A DNA stretch of 64,000 bases. Source: Pohlia nutans. Its lineage: Eukaryota; Streptophyta; Bryopsida; Bryales; Mniaceae. The notes beneath the pieces are model-generated. The model was not told the DNA's origin, ran no database searches, and was given only the letters and a program-made list of their open reading frames with translations. The stretch spans positions 13,477,501 to 13,541,500 of the forward strand of contig CM040094.1 of assembly GCA_022496805.1 (NCBI GenBank), in the 5' to 3' direction. Below are positions 20,034-30,773 of this stretch, in pieces. Positions within the stretch are counted from its first letter, which is position 1, and the number at the start of each line of letters is the position of its first letter. A program made the position numbers and the translations under genes.

Positions 20034-22883
20034 ATGGCCGCACCCCTTCTTCCGCCTCTTGCTTCCTCGCCATTAGTTTCCTCTCCAGCCGACCCACAGG
20101 CCGTGCGCCTCCTAGCTCCCATTGCTCACTCTCCTCCCTCCTTCCCTTCTCCTCCGGCCGACCGCCACTCCGCGGCTCTTGCCTTATGCATTCTTAGCAA
20201 GCGCTTTAGACAATCACGAGTAGAACGGCGAAGAGTAGTCAAGCGACCCCGTAGCCCGACTGTGCGAGAGATAATCGAGATTAGACTGAGTAGGAAACGA
20301 CCGCGCCCATCGCCACTGCAGCCGACTGTGTGCGAGCTGACTTCGGGACTACGGCGGCCTTTCTCTTGTCTCCTTGTGCGCAGATTTGCAGTCGACCGAT
20401 CGATGGCGAAGGGCAAGTTGACTGATTGCGGCCCCCGACGCCTTTGGTCCTCCGCACCACCGACTTACGAAATTCCGATCCGCACTAGGGAGGGACTGTA
20501 CAAAACCCTCACCTTTCAGGCGATGCGACCGATCCGGGAATGGTGCGAGTACGCCGCTGAAAACACAACCGAGGCCGACTTCATCAGGGCGATTGGCGTT
20601 TCAGACTTCGTAGCACTCGACTGGGACAACCCTCAACGCGCGCCACGCATGGAGCTGATCGAGGAGTTCGTCAACGGTACGATAGTTGACCTCCCCAAGA
20701 AGTCGATCACCGCACGAGTTCGCACACATACAATCACAGTCGACCCGACTGTGATTCACGAGGTTCTCAAACTGCCATTTGGCATTACTATCCAGCCAAT
20801 CGACCCTGCGGAGTACCCACCGGGTCGGTTAGAAGAATATTCTGCAGCCGGCAAGACTGCTGAGGGCTACAGCATCTGCCACTGCAAACCCGAACACCAC
20901 AGGCGACTGACGGCATTTATTCAAGGCCTCGGGTTCAAACGCAAGACGACCTACATCAGCAAGGAAATGCTCGACGTGGTATGCACAGTCGAGGCCCTGA
21001 TCGACCGCGCCATGCAATGGGACTGGGCGACATGGATGTTCAACTCGATCGCCATCAACATCAAGGCGATGCAAACCACGAAGACCACAATCTGCCCTTC
21101 AGCCGAGGTACTGGACTACCTCCTTGAGTCTTATTTTCCTAGCACTGACGAGGAGTATGCATACCAGACAGTTGCCCAGCAGAACACCAAAGACCGACGT
21201 CAACAGTCGGAGAACTCGGAAAACAGCTTCCGAGGACCCGACTATATCGTTTTCCAAGGCGGGCTTGGAGCCGACCGCACATCAAAAGACCATGTTCGAC
21301 CGCCCCGACCAGTCGACATAGGCCAAACATCGACTGCTCGACCCCCTAGTCGACAAACCACACCCGACCCAGTAGCACTGACAGCCACTACCGAGAGTCA
21401 ACCGACCACAGCCCGTAGGGAGACCCGCTCCTCACTCGCACGCAAGCAGGACCAGGAGCGACAGGAGAAGCGTGCCAAACGAGGTAAACTCACACCCTTG
21501 AGTCAGTTTGTACCTCAACAGATCGACCTGACCTCATCCGATAGCGAGGCCCAGTCAACTCCATTCCCAACGCCAAGTGAGACCCCCATCCCGGACACAC
21601 CTCCGCCTTCTCTATCTGACTTCGCGCCGCTCAACCTCGAAGCGGCATATGGAGCGGCAACAACCGGCGAATTTTGCCAGCCACCACCCGTCTCCCCCAC
21701 GACTCGACCTCCGCCATCACCTGGGGCCAATCGACCCGCACCCGACTCACCGACATCACGAGCCACGACATTAGCGATGCATTGGCGCCAGCGCTTGGAG
21801 GACGTCCAAGGAGAAGTAGGTCGACTCGAGGATGTCGGCTCCCGAGTGAACCTCCTCTTGTTTGAGGCGGTTCAAGCAAAAACCACCCTTCAAGCTGAGC
21901 TCGACCGCCACCGCTTAGAGAGTAGTCGACTGACCAAGGACTCCACCACATACAAGCAACAGGTCGACAACCTCACCAACGAGTTGACAAGACTCCGTAC
22001 TACTCTCACCACCGTCACGGCGGAGAAGAGTCAGACCGACAACAGACTAGCCCAGCTAGAAGCCGACCTCCACAACAGTCGACAGCAGGAACAGAAACAC
22101 CAGAGCGAGCTCGTGGTAGTACGAAACGAAATCGGAGCGGCACGAGCCGAGGTAGCCGCAACCCAGCTCAGTCTTCAGCAAGCTCGGAGGGAGATAGTCG
22201 ACTCCAACAATCGACTCGACCTACTACTCCAAGACAACGAGGAGAAGTCCCGCCAATTCGTAAGTCGGGAGCTGCAGTTCCACAAACTTCAAGCGCGCAA
22301 GTACCGACTCCGACTCAAGGCAAGAAACCGCATCAAGGTTCTCAAGCACACCCTCAGTACCGACCGCCACCAGCTCAACATGTACCGCAGGCAACTCGAC
22401 CAACTTCAGCTCGACCACCTAGACTTGGAGATCCCAGCAGTCGACGAAGACGAAGAGAAGGATACGAGCCACCTCGAACCCGACCATTCGCTCTGGGAGA
22501 ACCAATCGACTGACGACGACGAGGTCTTGACTACGGACGTCAAGTTAAGTGAGGACGATGACGAAGACGATAGCGAGTCGACCAATGAAGATGAAGATCG
22601 TGATCAGCAGCAACACGACCAGCAGCCACCGCCAGTCAACCCTTAAGACACGGTGCAACAGCAGCCAGCAGCTCCACACCCTCCTTCTCCACAGCAGGAG
22701 CAGGATCAGCAGTCCCTAGCACCCGACCAGATGACGACAGCACCTACACCATCGATCGACAACACACCAGTCGACTTACCAGTAATCTCTTCACCACACT
22801 CTCTGGGGTTCGACTTCTCAGGAATTCCTCCCGACATCCGCTCGCCAGGCATGACCCAAGACTCTAGCGACATCCACGAGTGA
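20034..22883 (+). pseudogene. Gypsy accessory ORF: plant transposon protein domain plus coiled coil
   Basis: The frame is open from 19914, immediately at the pol stop, to TAA 22644-22646, and continues in frame to TGA at 22881-22883, so the TAA looks like a nonsense change. Likely starts are Met at 20034 (MAAPLLPP) or 20403 (MAKGKL). Counting from 19914, residues about 180-415 form a globular helical region with RMELIEEFVN, ITARVR...ITVDPTVIHEVLKLPFG and a later all-helical part. This is the layout of the 'putative plant transposon protein' domain found in Gypsy accessory ORFs. A Pro/Ser/Thr-rich linker follows, then a long coiled coil (about 622-840) and an acidic tail. Its function is unknown. 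Same architecture as the antisense ORF at 25.9-29.0 kb. Confidence 0.75.
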
Positions 22884-23000
22884 CGAGTCGACCTTAGCCG
22901 GGTCGATTACTTGACCACGGGTAATTTTGTCATTTCTTGTGAACATTTTTTCCTAGTCACTTACCGGGGTAGTCTAAAGTCCACAGGAGTGTACTTAGCT

Positions 23001-23014
23001 CAGAGGGAGGGTAA
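23001..23014 (+). promoter_or_regulatory. Gypsy polypurine tract
   Basis: CAGAGGGAGGGTAA directly before the 3' LTR. Confidence 0.8.
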
Positions 23015-23557
23015 TGTTAACCGAAAATTTGTTGATATTCCCTTAGGCTAAGAGTAGGCTAGTCTATACCCAGCAGGAATAGACCCGGCAGCCGACACGT
23101 GGCAGTACAGGCTGGTACAGACTGGTCGACCCGACTTTTCCGGTCGACCAGTCTGACGCACTGTCAGACCAGTCTCCTATATGTACCTTCACTCTCTTCG
23201 AGAGAGTTGTTGCTATACCATTTGTACATCTTTTTGGCAGCCTCATTTGTCCTTCGTTCTTATCTTACGCTCTTCTTGTGCGCACTAGTATGCTAGACTA
23301 CTGCTGTTAGACTACTGCTGTTTCCTGCTCTTGAATCATTCCTTGTGGTTGTATCTTGGTTAGTTGCAGTAGTCTGTGGGTTTGCAGGAGTCGACTTACT
23401 AGCATACTGGTGCTTTTCCTTATCCGACAGTTCATTCTTCTTAGTAGAAACCTCATACTACTCCCCTCAATCTCCAGAAACTAGTCTAGAGTGGAATAGT
23501 TTTGGGCGGAGTAGCTTCATTCGTTTAAGGTCGGTTCCTAGAAAAATCCCCTTAACA
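23015..23557 (+). repeat. Gypsy 3' LTR
   Basis: 543 bp, matching the 5' LTR with about three differences that I could see (for example CCCAGCAGG against CCCGGCAGG and CTTATCTTA against CTTGTCTTA). Confidence 0.9.
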
Positions 23558-23964
23558 TCCGTTGCCAATTTTTGCAGCACCTTTGGAACCAAGTTCTAGA
23601 CAAAACCATCCACAATGTTTAGTGTTGAGGGTACATAATAACTTAACTAAAGGTTATACGGGGAACATCCCCATTTCAAGTGGAGTGTGACATATTACAA
23701 AGAACTAACACTATTATGTTACAATTATATCATTGATATTGTCAAACCTCATTGCATGGCTATGCATGATTCTCGATACAATCCCTTTGGTTGGCGTTTC
23801 TAGGGGCAACCATGATTGTCTCCTTCCGCCATGTAGAAGCTTATGTTACAACAAAATTAGACAAACAATGGACGAGCAAGTGGTCTTGAAAAGAAAGAGC
23901 AAACTCAAGCAATGCTCAAGCAAAACTAAAGACAACTCTTGCAACCCTCTGCCATTTACTGATT
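23558..23964. repeat. Copy of a dispersed repeat, no gene
   Basis: CCGTTGCCAATTTTTGCAGC and the following 200 bp match, with divergence, 34090-34260 (GTTGCCAATTCC..., ATCCACAA(T/C)GTTTAG, GAACATCCCCATTTC). This is the right flank of the Gypsy insertion. Confidence 0.6.
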
Positions 23965-24141
23965 GGCAAAACAAGCTTCGGTAGTTTGAAATTGGCAAAA
24001 GAAGCTTTGGTAGTTTGAAATCGGCAAAAGAAGCTTCGGTAGTTTGAAATCGATTCGCAAAAGAAGCTTCAGTAGTTTGAAATCGGCAAAAGAAGCTTCG
24101 GTAGTTTGAAATTGGCAAAAGAAGCTTCGGTAGTTTGAAAT
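23965..24141. repeat. 29-bp minisatellite, six units
   Basis: Units GGCAAAAGAAGCTTCGGTAG + TTTGAAATT (29 bp), six in a row, one extended to 33 bp by GATT. A HindIII site lies in each. Confidence 0.9.
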
Positions 24142-24179
24142 TGTGCACGACTCTCAAATTTCGTTCTGCCCGAGACTTC

Positions 24180-25933
24180 TCTTAACGTCAATCTATGTAT
24201 TGTTTCCCATGCATGCCTCGGTAGGAGAGTACCTCGTGGAGATGAAACTTCCCTAGCTACCGATATGAGATGCGTCAGAGCAAACCTAGATTTTTAGAGT
24301 CCGACAACCGAGGCTTTGCCCAAAGCCTCTATAAGAGCAATTTCTCCATTCTTGTTTCTCCATTCTTGATTGCATTCCGATCCTCTCAGTGCTTTGCTTT
24401 AGTTGTTGCCTTTGTATATGTGGAGTGAATAGTTTTCCTCTCGGAGTTTTAAGATTGCATTGGCCACGGATTGAGGGTGTCTTTTCTCTTTCAAGGTCAC
24501 TTGCACCATGTCGTAGCACGTGATACCGGATATTCCCCTAGAACGCACTTTTTCGTATTAAGAGCGCTCGTAGAGGTGATTTCCGGGTTATCGTTCCGCG
24601 GAGACTCTGTGAAGTGGAAAGATTCCGGAATTGGTCCCAGACTGGTGATCTCTTCTCTCTTTGTCACCAGCTGAATTCCTCTTTCCTAGCAAACCAGGCC
24701 TCCTCCTACTGACTGACCCGGTTACAACTAGATCCGGTATCCTTCCGGGGAGGACTTCTACTAATCTTCCTCTCTCCCGGTCTACCGTTATTATCTGATC
24801 CGGTTTCGTTTAACCTCTGTTTCCCCTCAGAGGGTTCTCCATTCACATTAGTGGTGCTGGATTGAAAGACACACCCCTCCCTACTGATTCAAGTGATGGG
24901 AAATTCACTACCTTTCGGTTATTCTAACTCCACTCCTCAATCTGGGTAATTCCCGTACTGCACTTCAACTGTAGATTCATCCCAAACCCACAGACGGTCA
25001 CTTAAGTGCAACCCGGGTTTCCCCCTTCTAAAGATTACTACAACGACTTGATAACCGGGATGGACTCTTATCCGGGGTATCCGAAATTGGTTGGACTCCT
25101 AATTAGTTCGTTTTACTCTGATCCTTCCGGCTCTCCTTATCACCTGGTCTACCCAGGTACTGGCACCTCAACCGGACTACCCGTCCAAGAGTTCTGAGAG
25201 AACCGGAGTACCCCCCTCCTATTCACTCAGCCATTAATCCGGATTATACCTTGTAACCGAGCACAAAACAACCCACCTTCAAACAATCTCTGAGTTTTCC
25301 CAATACCCAGACTCTTAACTGGATCTACAACAGAACCCGGTTACTCTAGCTATTCCGGTCTCATCTGTCACATGGTCTACCCAGGTGTTGGCACCTCAAC
25401 CGGACTACCCGTCCAGGAGTTCGGAGAGGACTGGAGTACCCCCTCCTATCCTCTCAGCCACAAACCCGGATCTCACCTTGCAACCGAGCACGAAACAACT
25501 AGATCCACCACAGAATCCTATCAACCCTTCCGGTTACCAAGGGACTAATTGGACCACGATCTCAATCAACAACCACACACACACACACACACACAAACAC
25601 CCCGGTCCGTAGAAGACTATGCCTATGATCATTTACAAAGAGAAAACGGTACACAAAAAGACCCCAGGAATGAGGAACATCCCTGGATAAAAAGAAAACA
25701 CAAAGCCGACCAGATCCGGGAAACCCGCAAATCCGGAAAAGCCGGGGGGGCAACCCCACGACTTAGTTCTCTTCCTACACTGCAACTAACATTAGAATCC
25801 TAAGAAAAAAACTCCCAATCAGAGCCCTACCCTACTGCTCAAAAAGTCCCGTTCCAAGCAGCCGGATCCACAAAGACCGGGCCACTGATTCCGGGCCTCC
25901 AATGACTCCGGGCAGCCACTGGTCCTCCGGCGG
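24180..25933. other. Noncoding part of segment C
   Basis: No coding frame stands out. It contains a TATA-like site near 24329, a 230-bp-spaced duplication (25141 and 25369), a (CA)n run at about 25574-25596, and many CCGG words (TTCCGG, AACCGG, ATCCGG). It is C/T-rich on the plus strand and may be the 3' region of the minus-strand transcript or the leader of a plus-strand element. Confidence 0.5.
25141..25510. repeat. Direct duplication, about 135-bp copies 228 bp apart
   Basis: 25141-25280 and 25369-25508 share GGTCTACCCAGGT, GGCACCTCAACCGGACTACC, CGTCCA(A/G)GAGTTC and CTTG(T/C)AACCGAGCAC, about 85% alike by eye. Confidence 0.8.
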
Positions 25934-28900
25934 CTACTCTTCCTCATCTTCCGGGCTTCCTACCACGATTGGATCAACTGGCCTATCTTCCCGAGTTCCG
26001 CGCCCCGCCGACTGTCCCTCCTGTTGCTTTTCCGTCCTGTCCGGGTGGACATCCATTGCCTCCATACCTTCGCTCAAATCCCGGACTTCTTCTGGGCTTA
26101 CTCCCGCGGGTCTGGCCATGTGGATGGGCTCCACATCCACCACGGTCCAGGAGGTAGGTTCCTCCTGATCCGACTCCTCCTCCAAAGAGCTCTCCCGGAT
26201 GCATTCCGCCAGTACCCGGAACTCCACCAAATATGCTTCTACCTTGTCCGCGTATTCCCGGACTACATTCTTCATCCGAGCTACTCCCTCCAATCCCGGT
26301 TGAAGGACCCGCTCGTCGTACAACTGGGCCTTCGTTTGGGCCTCCCCATTCGATTGGAACAATCCGGATAGCTTGGAGACGCACTGTCGGCTTGTCTCTG
26401 CTACACTCCGGATGGTATCCTCTTGCTCCCGGATCTGCAACTCCTTCCGCTGTACGTGGGCCTCCATCTTGTTAATGTAGGCTACTTTTCGTTGCAGCTC
26501 CTCCTCAAATCCCTTCAAGAGAGCCGCCGATTCGCTCTCTGCCTCCCAGAAACCCTGTAGTTGTCCGGTTAGCTCATTCTCCCTTTCCCTGCTCCGGATG
26601 AGTTTCCTCTGGAGCTTCCGAATCCGCGCCGGATACTCCAAAACGTCGTTCATCCGGAGGAGAGTCCCTGTCTCCCGGAGAGCAGCGAACATGGGGTTGT
26701 ACTGCTCCGTCACCATGTCCAATGCCACCCGTGTCTGCAATAACATGTCCTCCATCCGGAGCGGTTCTCTTCGTTCTGCGGGCACACTCCCGAATGGTCC
26801 TGCCTCCTGGACCGGTTCTGCTCCCGCTGGCATTCCCTGCTCCTGGTCCCCTTCATCTCCGGTTTCCTCTTCGTCCTCCCCTGCTTCCTTGGGACGTTTG
26901 TTGAGTGGGGTCACCTTTCTCCGGGCTGGTCCCTTCTTCTTTCCAAGCGTGGTATCCGGTCCTTCCGGTTCTTCCTCTCCCTCAACCGGGAGGACTAACT
27001 TCCTCTTCCGTCCCTGGGATCGCGGCTGAGACGGACCTCCCTCCTGGTTTATCCGGTTCTCTTCTTCTGTAGGTTCCTGTGGAGCCGCCGGAGTAGAATC
27101 CTCCTCCATTGGTCCGGGTCCCTCTACCGGTTGCTCCTGGGGCTGGGGTGGAGAAGGCCTTGTCGCCTCCTCTGGCCTGGACTCCTCGATCGGATCCACC
27201 CGAGGTTGTGTCTGGGAAGGACCGCCTACCTCCGGTTGAGGAATTGCCCCTTGTCCTCTCGCCGGCTTCTTCCGAATTAGCTTCGGCTGTGGAGAATCCT
27301 CCTCCTCATCCGGATTCCCCTCCCGGATCCTTGTTCTCTGCTCCGGCTGAGGTCTCGCCCCACCCGGTCGTTCTAGCCCCGGGTCCCTTCTCCCTTCCTG
27401 CCGCTCCTCCTGTTGCGGCCTGGTGCCACCCGGTCGGCCTCCCTCTGGGCGGTCTTCTCTCCACTTGGTCCTGGTCTCCGGATTGGGGCTGGAATCGCCC
27501 AGTGGCCTTCTTACCGGTTGGTCTTCCTTCTCCTTCCGGAGCTCCTCTCCCCGGACTCTGCTCCTATCCGGTTGGGTTGCAGGTGGAGCCATCCTTCTCT
27601 CCTCCGGTCGGGACGACGAGCCGGTTCTGCTGGTCCCCGCTCCTCCTCCTGGAAGCGCCGTCTTCTTCTTGGCCGGACTTCTCACTCCCGGAATAGGAAC
27701 TACCTCCAACTTCTTCTTCTCCCCGACCGTGAGGCACCCATGTTTCTCGTACAAGTGATAGAGAAATGGGGCTAACGGGCATCCCTTCTTGTTGTCGAGG
27801 TTGCCTGCCCACTTCTGCGTGTTCCGGTGGATCAGGATTGCCCAGTTGATCCGTTTCTTCCGGAGAAGGGCGGAGCAGATATCCCGGGCCAGCGTCACAG
27901 TGAGGGTGGTGGGCTTCTCCGGACTGAGGATGGGCACTATGTACTGGAGCAGCCATTGCTCCCGGGGCAGTATGCAATCCGCTACCTTGAATCCGTCCTT
28001 GTCCAAGAGATGACTGAACCGCATCTTCACCCAGTCCGTGTCGCCTTTGCCTCCCGGTTCCAGGTCCTCGATGGTGTCCGGGAAGTCGTACAGTTCCCGC
28101 CACATCTCCCGGGTCCAACTGCCATACTTCGCCCGGATGGTTGTCCGGAAGGCGTTCACCATTGCCCTGCCCTCGATTTCCTCCAGCATCCGGGAGTCCT
28201 GCACATCCCACACTCTCCCAAAAAATCCCAAACACCCCATCTTCTGGAGGTCCTGCATTAGCTCGTCAAAGTCTTGCTCGTGCTGAGGAATCTCCGGGCA
28301 GATGCGTTTCTCCGGAATCTTGGCCCCGGCTTCCCTGCGTGCCATGGCTGCGGACTCCGGGCGGAATTCTTCTCTCCTCCAGACGTGGCGCAGCTCCTTC
28401 TCCGGATGCGTCCTTTCTTTCCTCGGTAAACCTTGCGCCTCCCGCTTCGGACGCTTCCCTTTCCGCTTCCGTGGTGTTCTTCTAACCTCCCGGAGACCCC
28501 GCGACCCTCTTCCTGGCTGCGCACTTCCTTTCTTCCTCAAACTCCGCCGGAAATGGCGGTGCGCGCTGTCCGGATCCTCTCTTACTCCAAATTCTAACCT
28601 CGCGTCGCTGTTTCTCACCGGGTGTTCAATTTCCCTTACTCCCGGACGCTCAGAATCTGCACAAGACAGTCGCCCGATGCCTTCTACTTCCGGTTCCACA
28701 CTATCAACTCTATTGCTATCCGGAAGCTCAAAGTTGTGCTGGCGCGGACAACTGGAACTGTAGAGAGTGAATGAACAGTGGGTCGCCCAATTTAGAGCGG
28801 CCCACTTCAATGCTCGGACCGTGGCCGGGTCCATCGGAGACCCGTCCTCACTTATCCGGTCTCCCATCCGGTTTCCCACCGGAATCTGCTGTCGGTCTAG

Positions 28901-28978
28901 TCTTGTAGTAATCCCTCTAGGCTGTGCACGGATGCTACTCTCTTTCCAAATAAATAACTGGGCCGTTAAGGCCATCAC
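25934..28978 (-). CDS. Accessory ORF of segment C: plant transposon protein domain plus coiled coil
   Basis: 1014 codons, uninterrupted. After a basic N-terminal region (RTPRKRKGKRPKR, possible nuclear signal) residues about 229-421 match the 'putative plant transposon protein' pattern: GRVWDVQDSRMLEEIEG, a Trp-rich helix, then TLTVTLARDICSALLRKK, INWAILIHRNTQKWA and FLYHLYEKHGCL. A long Pro/Glu/Arg-rich linker with repeated R-P-G-G and R-P-Q motifs follows, then a coiled coil (about 744-883) and an acidic tail. Same plan as the Gypsy accessory ORF at 20-22.9 kb, including the R-M...E-E/I-E segment. The minus-strand upstream region has CCATAAATAAGAG near 28990, a possible promoter. It is an intact frame in a neighbourhood of broken ones, which suggests recent activity or constraint. 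Role unknown. Confidence 0.75.
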   Translation of the reverse strand: MMALTAQLFIWKESSIRAQPRGITTRLDRQQIPVGNRMGDRISEDGSPMDPATVRALKWAALNWATHCSFTLYSSSCPRQHNFELPDSNRVDSVEPEVEGIGRLSCADSERPGVREIEHPVRNSDARLEFGVREDPDSAHRHFRRSLRKKGSAQPGRGSRGLREVRRTPRKRKGKRPKREAQGLPRKERTHPEKELRHVWRREEFRPESAAMARREAGAKIPEKRICPEIPQHEQDFDELMQDLQKMGCLGFFGRVWDVQDSRMLEEIEGRAMVNAFRTTIRAKYGSWTREMWRELYDFPDTIEDLEPGGKGDTDWVKMRFSHLLDKDGFKVADCILPREQWLLQYIVPILSPEKPTTLTVTLARDICSALLRKKRINWAILIHRNTQKWAGNLDNKKGCPLAPFLYHLYEKHGCLTVGEKKKLEVVPIPGVRSPAKKKTALPGGGAGTSRTGSSSRPEERRMAPPATQPDRSRVRGEELRKEKEDQPVRRPLGDSSPNPETRTKWREDRPEGGRPGGTRPQQEERQEGRRDPGLERPGGARPQPEQRTRIREGNPDEEEDSPQPKLIRKKPARGQGAIPQPEVGGPSQTQPRVDPIEESRPEEATRPSPPQPQEQPVEGPGPMEEDSTPAAPQEPTEEENRINQEGGPSQPRSQGRKRKLVLPVEGEEEPEGPDTTLGKKKGPARRKVTPLNKRPKEAGEDEEETGDEGDQEQGMPAGAEPVQEAGPFGSVPAERREPLRMEDMLLQTRVALDMVTEQYNPMFAALRETGTLLRMNDVLEYPARIRKLQRKLIRSRERENELTGQLQGFWEAESESAALLKGFEEELQRKVAYINKMEAHVQRKELQIREQEDTIRSVAETSRQCVSKLSGLFQSNGEAQTKAQLYDERVLQPGLEGVARMKNVVREYADKVEAYLVEFRVLAECIRESSLEEESDQEEPTSWTVVDVEPIHMARPAGVSPEEVRDLSEGMEAMDVHPDRTEKQQEGQSAGRGTREDRPVDPIVVGSPEDEEE

Positions 28979-29281
28979 TTCTCTTATTTATGGCGAAAAG
29001 ATTACTCCTAGCTACCCTAGAAACCCCAACTAGCCGCTTTTGGGAAAACGAGGTTTGACACACCAACGTACTATTGATTTGATTAGAGCATTGGTCTTCT
29101 CCTTAAAACATGTTTGCATACGATACAAGTTACTTTTCTCTTGCGCTTGCTACTAAGACCTAGCATTCTCTAGTACGTGGGTCTATGCCATTGTAGTACT
29201 ACCGCACGCACTCTACAATGTCCAATTCCGAGTCGTTTTAACGGGCTTTTGCATTTCTTTTGACGTGCAGAGATACACAGT

Positions 29282-30770
29282 ATGTCCACCATGGACGTGA
29301 TCATGACTGACAGATCTGAGGAGCATAATCATTCAGAACACGACTTACACAATGTAGCGGACCTGGTGCTTTGGACGAGTATTCCCACCCTCACGGCCCG
29401 CGAGATCGCACAACAAAGTACGGTGAGTAAATCGTGGGCGGCGTAAGCATTTCATCGTACAGGCTCGGCAATGCGACGTCATCCGCGATTGGTACTTCCC
29501 ACTCTTGGCCAAGAATCTCACCAACCATCAACTAATCCCGTCGCGCTCATGGTCATGGACTGGACTGTGGCATGAAACGGCAGATCACTCGGCCAACACG
29601 GTCCACTCCCTTCCTCCGCTCGTCCATGAGTGGACCCGTTTGAGCCGCCCTCGCAGTGACATCATTGCATGCTCAGGTAGCCTACTCCTCATCAAGCTCC
29701 ACACCCAGGTCCACAGCGACTTCTCCTACGGGTTTTGGATGCCTCATTTGGTTTGCAATCCTTTTACGAAAGAATGCAGGGAGCTTCCAGAAGCTACGAA
29801 TGTCGCGGCGTCGTCTATTTGGTTTTATGGCCGCGTCCAAGCACAAATGGTGGTGGACGAAGAGTCAAACTCCTACAAAGTCATTCTCCTTTTTCCCTTT
29901 TGTGTTTGTGTGTACGAATCGACGTTGAACATATGGACATGTAAGGCATTTCGTCAATGTGGTCCTTGGGGGAATCGATCGCTTATTGTCGAAGCTTGGA
30001 ACTATGTTTGTGCAAGCGCATGGGCCAGTGGGCGTTTCTACGTAGCAGACAGACACTTAGCCAAACCGATTGCCGACATGCCGGACTCGAAGGCACACTT
30101 AGTTCATGTTCATGCCGGGTACCTGAGAATCTTTGAAATCGAGGTTGAAACTGGCACGTGGATAGAGTTACGATTTCCTCTTGAGAAATTGTATATGAAC
30201 TTCCCGCACGTCGGGAATTGAACTCCTCGGTTCCGTAAAAACCTCGGTCCTTTGAGCTACGAATTTGATATAGGGATCCTCAAGTACTTGAATCTCGTGG
30301 AGTGCATGGGTGACTTGTACGCGATCGTTCCGGCACGGCTCGATGAAATCCTGCGAGATCAACGAGCAAATGGTCGTCATGACGGTTGTGAATCTTGTTT
30401 GCAATTGCATAGGTCGAAGTATATCAACAAGGACGTGGAATTGCTGCCTTTGATGTTCCATATCTTCCAGATTCATCAGAGAGCCATCGTGTCACATACA
30501 CGATTGCGCATGGAAATCCCTCAGGCCAGGAAGGATATTCGGTTTCGCAGACAATATTTGTTGCGGTTGACGACCCAAGATTATCAATCGTTGAAGAATT
30601 GGGTCAGCTGCACTGGAGTGGGGGGCGTGTTGTGGGTGGTGGTGGAGCATGACTACGTGTTGCAATATGATGTTGTGTCGAGGGAGTCCAAGATGCACAT
30701 CATCAATGTGAACCAAGATGACAATCATCTGGGATTTGTGTACAGGCCTAGTTTGCATATGAAGCCCTAA
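29282..30770 (+). pseudogene. F-box/kelch-like gene with one in-frame TGA
   Basis: ATG at 29282 (or 29291) opens a short exon with an F-box-like end (REIAQQSTVSKSW). The frame must change to join 29463, where RQCDVIRDWYFPLL continues. A 40-nt GTGAGT...TACAG interval (29423-29462) restores frame if spliced. The C-terminal part has the beta-propeller wording of plant F-box/kelch proteins (VCNPFTKECRELP, NSYKVILLF, VECMGDLYAIV, VLQYDVVSRESKM). A single TGA at 30219-30221 interrupts it. Coding resumes in frame to TAA 30768-30770. Members bind SKP1 and select targets for ubiquitination. I call it a probable recent pseudogene, or a truncated protein ending at 30221. Confidence 0.6.
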
Positions 30771-30773
30771 TGA

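Larger units (their letters stand above)
12669..23557 (+). mobile_element. Near full-length Tat/Athila-type Gypsy retrotransposon with accessory ORF
   Basis: 10.9 kb bounded by two 543-bp LTRs (TGTTAA...TTAACA). By eye the LTRs differ at only about three bases. A primer site begins TGGCGACC at 13214, a purine tract precedes the 3' LTR, and flanks TACGT/TCCGT could be a 5-bp target duplication with one mismatch. Order: gag, protease, reverse transcriptase, RNase H, integrase, then a large accessory ORF before the 3' LTR. gag-pol carries four breaks and the accessory ORF one. The whole element is saturated with GTCGAC (I counted about 40). Confidence 0.93.
24180..29050. mobile_element. Retroelement-related segment C (CCGG-rich), boundaries uncertain
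   Basis: The segment lies between repeat sequence on the left and the F-box locus on the right. The plus-strand left end has LTR-like features (CCTCTATAAGAGC TATA-like at about 24329, then T-rich sequence). The minus strand carries a 1014-codon retrotransposon-type accessory ORF. Both coding and noncoding parts are filled with CCGG, TCCGGA and CCCGG words. No reverse transcriptase, integrase or matching second LTR is present, so it is non-autonomous, truncated, or a domesticated piece. Confidence 0.55.

Noticed and set aside
27564..28235. 223-codon minus-strand frame inside segment C ORF
   Set aside because: It is a shadow of the 1014-codon accessory ORF.
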